This document shows, piece after piece, positions 32,107-39,083 of a stretch of DNA of 59,125 bases. Origin of the DNA: Stentor coeruleus (taxonomy: Eukaryota; Ciliophora; Heterotrichea; Heterotrichida; Stentoridae); assembly GCA_001970955.1 (NCBI GenBank), contig MPUH01000379.1, positions 1-59,125 on the forward strand, given 5' to 3'. Each line of letters starts with the position of its first letter. Position 1 is the stretch's first letter. The notes under the pieces were generated by a model. The model made no database searches. It worked only from the letters and a program-made list of their open reading frames with translations, and had not been told where the DNA came from. Both the position numbers and the translations under genes were made by a program.

Positions 32107-32466
32107 TCAGTTAAAGCTCAAACTAGGGAAATTAGACGGAATTGTAAAGCTCGGCACAACAGGGAACGCCATAAAATTCACTTGGGAGTTAGGTCCTGTA
32201 TAGTATTTATCTGGGACAAATTCTATCATAATTTGTTGTAGCCTTCTATTTTGTTTAGGTCCTAATGTTTTCTGAACTTTTATATTAGGATTAGGTTGTG
32301 ATGGGTTTTCACGTTGAGATGAAAAGGATCGATTTGTTGTAGATTTCTGTATAGATCCAGAATAGATAATTGGATTGCAGGCTGGAGAGTAAATGTAAGG
32401 TAGTTGATCACGAGTTGTATGAGTGACTGAGGAGGATTTAAGCTTTTTGCTTTTGGAAACTTTCAT
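32107..32466 (-). CDS. Small basic hypothetical protein, 119 aa
   Basis: Not recognised. It is basic, Ser-, Pro- and Asn-rich and probably disordered in its first 80 residues, with a more hydrophobic C-terminus. ATG start and TGA stop. It is tightly placed, with its stop 17 bp from the Myb stop and its ATG only 28 bp from the divergent SERF-like gene. This packing supports a real gene. Confidence 0.65.
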   Translation of the reverse strand: MKVSKSKKLKSSSVTHTTRDQLPYIYSPACNPIIYSGSIQKSTTNRSFSSQRENPSQPNPNIKVQKTLGPKQNRRLQQIMIEFVPDKYYTGPNSQVNFMAFPVVPSFTIPSNFPSLSFN

Positions 32467-32494
32467 TTATATATGAGATTATAATTATTTTAAT
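32467..32494. promoter_or_regulatory. 28-bp divergent spacer, minimal two-way promoter
   Basis: Only 28 bp, nearly pure A and T, separate the ATG of the minus-strand 119-aa gene from the ATG of the SERF-like gene. Any promoter elements and both leaders must fit here or overlap the coding sequences. Confidence 0.5.
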
Positions 32495-32701
32495 ATGACC
32501 AGAGGAAATCAGAGAGATATTGATAGAGAAAGGGCGAAGAAAAGGCAAGAAGCTAAAGCGCCTGGAGATAAAAAAGGTGATTTTACTAAGAGAAGAGAGA
32601 CAGATGCGGAAATCATGAGGAGGAAACAGGAGGAGTCGAAAAAGAAACGGGAAGAAGAGGTAAAGACTGGGCAGGAAGAAACGAAAGCAAAGAAAAAATG
32701 A
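32495..32701 (+). CDS. SERF/4F5-like small protein
   Basis: 68 residues starting MTRGNQRDIDRERAKKRQ, the near-invariant start of the SERF (small EDRK-rich factor) family, followed by GDFTKRRETDAEIMRRKQ and a Lys/Glu tail. The length and composition are as expected. Animal family members modulate amyloid formation and may act on RNA or in the nucleolus; the role in ciliates is unknown. It shares a 28-bp spacer with the divergent gene at 32107-32466. TGA stop. Confidence 0.85.
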   Translation: MTRGNQRDIDRERAKKRQEAKAPGDKKGDFTKRRETDAEIMRRKQEESKKKREEEVKTGQEETKAKKK

Positions 32702-32979
32702 TCAGTGGATAGAAATAATTAATTAGAATCTTAATAGAAAAGAAAGATTGTAGAAAAAGCCTATAGGAGAAAATTCTAGAATAGTCTCTAAATGATTGTT
32801 GTAAGCAATTTTGACATTATATGAAGTCGGTAAAGTAGATATTCTTATACTCAATGATTAGGAATACAGTTTCTAATTGATAGCCTATCTTTTCACTATA
32901 TAAGTTTCGATATTTTCCATTGTATAAACCCTAAAAATATATTTCATTTCTATCAACTATAATTTACAGTTATTTGATA

Positions 32980-33510
32980 TTAGCTTTGATATCTTGGTAT
33001 AAAATAGTCAATGGAAACTGTAGACGGACAATCATTAATTAAAGGCGAGTGCGACAGTTTAATAGTTTTTCTTTGAATTTTAGGATTTGTTGGTTTTTTT
33101 ATAGTATTTCTTTTAGATATATGCAAATATGCATCATAGTAATTAGGGATTTTGAGTTTTTTGCTTAGTTTTTGAACTTTTTGATAGTGATTTCTCGACG
33201 TTTTTGATATACAATTTTGATATTTACGGATTTTAGATGATGGAATATAGTCTAAGGACTTTGTAGGCACTGCAACAGGGGATGCTGGTCTTGACAATAG
33301 TTTTTTCATAAGCATAGAGCTTAATAATAATGGGGAATTTGAAGCTCCCTCGCTTGTACAACGTTTATGGGTTAATTTATCATGTTGTGTACCAGTTGAG
33401 GATGTTAGAGATAACTTAAGTACTTTTTGTCTTAAAATGCTAGGATTTATGGAGGATAAGCTAGGTCGATCTTTTTGATGATAGCTTTTAGGGTATTTTA
33501 GGGTTTTCAT
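32980..33510 (-). CDS. Basic hypothetical protein, 176 aa
   Basis: Not recognised. It is Lys-, Ser- and Pro-rich (pI clearly basic) with no membrane segment and likely mostly disordered. Residues about 90-125 (SKIRKYQNCISKTSRNHYQK...) could form a helix. The uninterrupted ATG-started frame and a G-rich plus-strand flank just upstream fit the gene pattern in this window. Confidence 0.65.
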   Translation of the reverse strand: MKTLKYPKSYHQKDRPSLSSINPSILRQKVLKLSLTSSTGTQHDKLTHKRCTSEGASNSPLLLSSMLMKKLLSRPASPVAVPTKSLDYIPSSKIRKYQNCISKTSRNHYQKVQKLSKKLKIPNYYDAYLHISKRNTIKKPTNPKIQRKTIKLSHSPLINDCPSTVSIDYFIPRYQS

Positions 33511-34179
33511 TTTTTATAAGAGATGTTTTGTTTATTGGAAAAAATACAGGAATTTTGATTGGTAAGAGGTTTTATAGTGGATTGTGTGGTGAAAGTTGCT
33601 TTTATAAGGCTTTTAAATGTAGGAGGCTTGGGATTTTATGTATAGGGGATTTTATTAGATTTATTATGTTGAAGTTTAAGAAGAGAAGGTAAGATAATTA
33701 TTTAGCAGTGGTATTTTATATATTTAAGATTGGAAATCAGAAATTATTATAAGATTAGTGTTTTTTTTTAGAATAAGACAATGGCTTGTTTTGCTTTAAT
33801 AGTTTAGTTAAATTTATATTAAAAATCCATGCATTAAATATGAAATAAGATTATTTTTAAAACTTAATTAGGCTTCTATTTGTGGACTATCTCTAAACGC
33901 ATCTAAAATTAATCTAATACTTAATGACTATCTCTAAACACATCTAAAATTAATCTAATACTTAATACCTTTACATATACATTTCTTTGAAGCTTATCTT
34001 ATAGTAAATATATAAAAATAAAACGCAAAACATATACTATATTTTATAGTAAGTTTTTTACACTTAATAATTATATAAATAATGATAAATTGTATCGATA
34101 AATTTATTGAAAAGAAGAAGTGCAAACTTATAAAAATTATGATTTACCATAGTTTATTAATTATAATATTTTCGGGGGG
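33511..34179. other. Intergenic with a 41-bp tandem repeat
   Basis: About 33,520-33,720 is G-rich on the plus strand (upstream of the minus gene). A tandem pair lies at 33885-33966. The rest is AT-rich with no coding. Confidence 0.6.
33885..33966 (+). repeat. 41-bp tandem duplication
   Basis: GACTATCTCTAAAC begins each copy, at 33885-33925 and 33926-33966, with one mismatch between copies, so the duplication is recent. Confidence 0.85.
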
Positions 34180-34722
34180 ATGAAGATAAGAACAAAATAC
34201 ACGAATAACCTTAGCTGGAGTATCCTAAATGAATTTTTTTTCACCTCCACAACCAATACAACAAAAGGTTTGAGTTTTCAAAAATATAAATCATTACTTG
34301 CTAAATGTATAGAAAATATTATAAATTTTGAAGGTATAAGCTTTAATGAAGATGAGTCTGGATTGCTTATTTATCTTCTTTCAGAAAAATTGAAGAAGTA
34401 TTTAAAGAAACTCAAACTTAAAGAGAATGTTAGTTTAAAATATAGTATGACTAGGTTACTGAAGGGCAAGAAATTTAGGAAAATATTTTATGTTGCAACA
34501 AGTTTGATTTTTTCACTTGATAACACGATTATAGGAAAACTATTGGGCATAAAATGTTGTTTAAGTCCTAATCACCATTACTTTTGTAAGGGTAAATGGG
34601 AAGAACTTTTAGAGTTCACACAAATATCAATACCCAAGATGCTTAGCTTAAACCCTGTAACAAGAATAAACCTAGTTTTTAATACAAAGAAAGACCCTAC
34701 ATCATTTTTTCTTTCCTTGTAA
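34180..34722 (+). CDS. Hypothetical protein, 180 aa
   Basis: Not recognised. The frame has an ATG after GGGGGG and a TAA stop. Composition is mixed, with several helical, Leu- and Lys-rich stretches (about 65-80) and a Cys/His patch CCLSPNHHYFC near 126-136. It may be real or a fragment of a longer dead gene, since the next 700 bp hold a decayed kinase on the other strand. Confidence 0.5.
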   Translation: MKIRTKYTNNLSWSILNEFFFTSTTNTTKGLSFQKYKSLLAKCIENIINFEGISFNEDESGLLIYLLSEKLKKYLKKLKLKENVSLKYSMTRLLKGKKFRKIFYVATSLIFSLDNTIIGKLLGIKCCLSPNHHYFCKGKWEELLEFTQISIPKMLSLNPVTRINLVFNTKKDPTSFFLSL

Positions 34723-34829
34723 TAATTAATATTTTTACTTAATCCTAGCCCCATTATCGTAATTAAAAAAATCTGTACTACAATTATACATAAAATAGTG
34801 CAATAGACTTTTCTATAAAATAATAATGT

Positions 34830-35515
34830 CAATATTCATATATATAAACATCTTTAGATTCAAAAGGGGGCTGACCTACCAATAAAATATAAACCATCAT
34901 ACTAAAGCTCTATCATATTCACATGAATATTCTTGTTTTCCTTCAAGTATCCATAGGGAAATAATTCAGTGTCTCACAAATCGTCCATTATCTCTAAACT
35001 TCATACTCAAGTTTAGCTACTAAACCTAAATACTCAGTTTTCACCTCCATCTTGTCGCTTAATTTTTTTTTTCTAATTTGATATCCCTGTGGATTATTCC
35101 ATGTCAATGCAAATATTTAAACTCTGTTAATACTTTTAGTAAATAGCATTGAGACTCTATTTCTTAAAATACTTTCTAATTTGATATCTCTATGGATTAT
35201 CCTATGTGAATGCAAATATTTAAATCCTGCTATACTTTTAGTAAAATTTTTTTCTTCTTCTAAGCATATCACTTAAACTTTGATTTTGATATAATTCAAA
35301 TATTATTAAATGAATTTATTTTTTTCAAAATAGTGATTAAATTAGACTATTTTTATGGTGGAGGGTTTATGGATTTTTATCTCACTCATGAGTTTGTGAT
35401 GGGCATAGCCTTTTGATAGAATGCTTTTTGAAACGAATTTACATGCAAACACTCCGAAAGTCTCATCGTAGAAGATCTCATAAACACCGGAAAAACCCTC
35501 TTTACCTAGGGAATT
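34830..35515 (-). pseudogene. Polo-like kinase (PLK) pseudogene
   Basis: On the minus strand, pieces of a kinase domain appear in the right order: GKEGFSGVYEIF and GVFACKFVSKSIL (N-lobe, about 35,400-35,500), LMSEIKIHK, ELYQNQSLSDMLRRRKK, YLHSHRIIHRDIKLE (catalytic loop), GLVAKLEYE, and ILLVGQPPFESKDVY (about 34,850). The N-lobe wording, SLSDMLRRRK, K.EYE and VGQPPFE are typical of the polo-like family. Stops and frameshifts separate the pieces, and the catalytic loop occurs twice by tandem duplication. No polo box was found. It is dead, so an intact source gene should exist elsewhere. Confidence 0.75.
35071..35245 (-). repeat. About 72-bp duplication inside the dead kinase
   Basis: Copies at about 35071-35143 and 35174-35245 run from TTCTAATTTGATATC to CTTTTAGTAAA and differ at several bases. 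Both encode the catalytic-loop stretch YLH..(G/R)IIHRDIKLE on the minus strand. One copy carries a stop in it. Confidence 0.75.
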
Positions 35516-36223
35516 TACCTTTGTTGGAGATCTTTTCTATTATATTCTCAGATGGATTTTTTCGATAATTATTTGAGAAGATTCAAGGACTTTAACCTCA
35601 GATTTAATATTTATTATTGATATTTCGAATTTGATGGAATGGAGATAGAATAATTAAAATAATTTTAGAAGGAATAAAGGGTTAATGATTAAAGCAACTT
35701 TTTTAGTATTAGTATAAAGTTTGATAGATTTGAAAGGAATATGTGGAACTTTGATGTGAGAAAGGGATTAGTTAATATCAAATATGATGTTGAAGAAGTG
35801 TGAAATAGAAGTGTATAAATGCAAGATTTGCATAATAAGAAAAAGTGTGATAGGAATGTTAATTTATTGATAAGATTTAAATTAACTGTTGGTATATTGA
35901 GTTTTATTTCTATATAATTCAAGTTTTAATTTTCATATATTGAGCTACTTGTTATTGCTTACACCACATTATTAAAATAATACTAAAAATCTACATTAAG
36001 ATTGAAAGTATAAAAACAAAGAATTTATTAAAGCTTGCCTATATCAAGCATGATTTTTACAATATTATAGGATTTTAAATTATAATAAATACTAAATAAT
36101 CTTTATATATTTTTATCTCCAATTTCCTATGCAAACTTCACAAAAGCTTCATTTAATACCTAATCTTTCAAAAACTCATAAAAACATATAAACTCTTTAT
36201 AATTACTAATATATTATATTTTA
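35516..36223. other. Intergenic, AT-rich
   Basis: No gene seen. The minus ORF at 35689-35922 is low-complexity and unsupported. The last 150 bp before 36,224 are C-rich and G-poor, which is the 3' flank of a minus gene. Confidence 0.6.
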
Positions 36224-36772
36224 TTATACTATTTCCTGAGTCCTCTCAAGCCTTTCCTTCCTCCTTCTCAAAATCTGAGCAATCAAATCATTAGCTGCAG
36301 GGGGTTTTTCTGTCTTACTAAAATTCCTCTTATGTTTTTTCCTAATATTCATTTTCAAATATTCCCTATATCTATTTTCCTCTTCAAGTTGCGTAATCGA
36401 ATAATGCGAGTTCGTGCATTGCAATCTTCTTAAAATCCTTTGGTTTTCTTGGAATATTTTAAATTGCTGTTGTGTCCTCGAATGCGATCTCCCAGTTAAC
36501 TTTGCAGATGATGTTCTAAAACCTTTGATTCCTGAAGGTTTTGAGTCTATATTAATCATTTTCTTCAGCAAAATCTGGTTTTCCTTGAATATTTGCATTT
36601 CCCTATCTTCTTTTATCTGTTTTTTCTTAGAGTTATTCATCACCCGGTGCGATTGTGGCCGAGACACCCTGATTGTTGGTTTAGCATTTTTTATGACCTC
36701 TTTGAACTTATCATGTCGCTGCTTCTGCATAGTTTCTTCAATCTGAGGGTTGCTAGTAAGAAAACTCCACAT
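36224..36772 (-). CDS. CFAP97/Hemingway-like ciliary protein
   Basis: 182 residues. The pattern FKENQILLKKMINID, a basic Ser-rich spacer, FQENQRILRRLQCTNSHYS and a following RYREYLKMNIRKK match the KIAA1430/CFAP97 domain, in which two EN..LL.K(M/I/L) helices flank a short spacer. Family members are small, basic, axoneme-linked proteins needed for cilia or sperm tails in animals. Role here: a ciliary or basal-body factor, by inference. No membrane segment. ATG start; 65 bp downstream of the SDR gene on the same strand. Confidence 0.7.
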   Translation of the reverse strand: MWSFLTSNPQIEETMQKQRHDKFKEVIKNAKPTIRVSRPQSHRVMNNSKKKQIKEDREMQIFKENQILLKKMINIDSKPSGIKGFRTSSAKLTGRSHSRTQQQFKIFQENQRILRRLQCTNSHYSITQLEEENRYREYLKMNIRKKHKRNFSKTEKPPAANDLIAQILRRRKERLERTQEIV

Positions 36773-36837
36773 TTAAATATTTCATTAACTTTGGCTCCAT
36801 CTATAAAGATTTTTCTATTCAAATTATCTATTAAAAC

Positions 36838-37626
36838 TTATAATTTCGGTCTTCCTTTCACATTTATATATATAGCCTTGAGTAAACTTTGACTATATGC
36901 TTCAGGATAGTCGCTATAAATACTATCCTTTTTGATATCTTCTATTTTATCTTTAACACTTTCTGCTGTGTATTTACCTTGAAAAATCACCCCTCCTGCC
37001 CTTTGCACTCTAAGTCTTGTCATTACCCCAGCTGATGCTTCATAAATATTTCCACTATCCTTAAAAGAATCATGAATAAGTACTTGAGCTATAGGGATAA
37101 CATGGTTTGGAACAAATACTTTACTGTCTAAAGGTATATAGACTAGGGTGTTGATTTTTATATGATTTTTAGCTCCTTCACGTTTAAGGGTGTTCATTAA
37201 ACCTATACATGTTAAAGCGAGAACTGAGTTTGCTGAAGAGTTTTTTGTTGAGTGGAAACTGTCTGTTGTTAATAAAGTGAGCAAATGTCCTGCTTTATAA
37301 TTTTTCATCCTTTTCCATATATATGAGACTATAGAAAAGAGCTCAGTGAGGAAAGGGCTGAAGTTGTCCCAAGTGATTGAGTTGAAGTCTAAAGGGTCTT
37401 GGATTGGGGAAATTATGATAAGACTGTCGATTTTTTTTAGTGTTTTGAGCTTAGACAGATACTCAGATAAGGATGAGGTTTGATAGGTACTTTTGATATA
37501 AGTATTACTGCCATAAACATAAACTTTGCCTCCTTTGGAGATTAAGTCTTCAATCATTTGAGGAGCCAGTTGAGGATCGTGGGCTATTAAAGCGATGTTT
37601 TTCCCATTAAACCTTATTTCTGGCAT
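36838..37626 (-). CDS. SDR-fold pseudoenzyme, MFE-2/HSD17B4-like
   Basis: 262 residues. It begins RFNGKNIALIA, like the RFDGRVA(L/V)VTGAG opening of the dehydrogenase domain of peroxisomal MFE-2. It also keeps a later LMNTLKREGAKNHIKINT stretch (like NTLAIEG.KYNI..NTIAP) and an EASAGVMTRLRVQRAGG end (like E.GAG....R). The catalytic and cofactor signatures are gone: TGxxxGxG reads IAHDPQLA (14-21), the NNAG site reads IISP, and the YxxxK site reads NSVLA (133-137). Inferred: an SDR fold without redox activity, perhaps a scaffold or partner of an active enzyme. No C-terminal SKL-type peroxisome signal (ends GRPKL). Confidence 0.7.
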   Translation of the reverse strand: MPEIRFNGKNIALIAHDPQLAPQMIEDLISKGGKVYVYGSNTYIKSTYQTSSLSEYLSKLKTLKKIDSLIIISPIQDPLDFNSITWDNFSPFLTELFSIVSYIWKRMKNYKAGHLLTLLTTDSFHSTKNSSANSVLALTCIGLMNTLKREGAKNHIKINTLVYIPLDSKVFVPNHVIPIAQVLIHDSFKDSGNIYEASAGVMTRLRVQRAGGVIFQGKYTAESVKDKIEDIKKDSIYSDYPEAYSQSLLKAIYINVKGRPKL

Positions 37627-39083
37627 TAGCTCTGATTATTTATTATTACATTTAATTATTATAAGCTTTAAGACAATGAGATTTCACTTGAGCTTATAGG
37701 CTTGACTCTGGCTCCTAATAAGACTCAACAATTTTTTCATACTTTTTTCTAGTTATTTACAATCTCTACAGGATGCTCTCAAATTCAAAGGTATTTTTCT
37801 TAGTAGATTCTTCATTTCTTGAAGGGATTTTTTGTTGTTTCTCATGATTTCGATGTTTTATTTCCAGGGTGAGTCGAATTTTTCTTTGGTTTTTTTGAAA
37901 AGGAAAATTTCAGAAAACGCTAGCATGGACTAGGAAAACATCTCTTCAGTATTTGTCTACTTCTTTTCTCCTTGTGTGCATCCAAATAGTATAGTCTTTT
38001 ATAGAAAAGATTTAATTATATAGTTCATCATCATTGCTAGTGTTTTCCACTTTAATACCTTGCTTTACTTTAGCTACTTTGTTTAAACTAGAGACCCTGA
38101 CATGGTGAAAAATGTTTTTGTCCTCTTTTAAGTTCTTTTTCGTTAAGTTAATCCCATTTATAAAAATATATATTTTACACTTATATTTAAGAAAAAGATT
38201 ATGAGTATTTAAAAGTAATTACAAACTTTGAAAATAGTTGTTTTAAAGTTTTATGAATATATGAAGGTATTTGATTAAGTTTATTTTGGAAATTTGGTAG
38301 GTGTTTTCTGAAAAAAGACTAATTTTATGATTATTTGTAATAGTGTAATTGTTTTAAGTTGAATTTTTAAATTTGAATGTAGAGCAAAATTTTATTTGAA
38401 TAATAATATGATATTTAATCTAAGTTGAGTTAGTTTATTATACTTCTTTGTTTGAATTAAAAATGTATAAATAGTGATAGGTTATTTTATCTGTTATTAA
38501 CTCTTATTATAATAAAAAAATTGTCTGAGATAATATAGTTTATAACTAATTTTTTATGCTTTTTTATGCTTGCAACCAAAAATTGTTTTTTTCATTCTTA
38601 CTGAATATTTATCTAAATTGGCAGCACAATCTTAATTTTTAGAAAAAAATCATTGATTATAACTATACTCAAACCTTTGCTAATACTTAATCTTTGAATC
38701 CAATAATTTTTGCTTTAAAATAAAATTATATTTTTCCGTGATAAATTATAAAATTTGGATATTATGAGTTGAGACTATATCATCTTTAAAAGCTTCAATA
38801 CTAAAAAATATTTAGATGAAAAAATTGCTTTATCCATAAAGCAAAAAAATTGCCTGAAAAACCAACTAAAAAAATCGTTTCATTTTTATGTACAATACAA
38901 CTATAACTCTTAAAATCATTTTGTTGGGATCTAAGCTTTTTTAAATAGAGTATTATATTTTCTGCGCATAACAATCAAGATTTAATTTTTAATGTTATCC
39001 ATTTTCTGATACTTAAATAATAAATCTATTTAATCTCTACCATAATCTAATATATGAGATCATATCAATATAATTCAATAATA
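37627..39083. other. Intergenic; faint minus-strand coding remnants
   Basis: About 37,660-37,990 on the minus strand has short open pieces (for instance NHEKQQKIPSRNEESTKKNT) broken by stops. This suggests a dead Lys-rich gene that cannot be named. About 38,000-39,000 is AT-rich with nothing clear. The last 80 bp are C-rich before the kinase gene. Confidence 0.5.

Noticed and set aside
35689..35922. 77-codon minus ORF
   Set aside because: Repetitive L, S and F reading without support.
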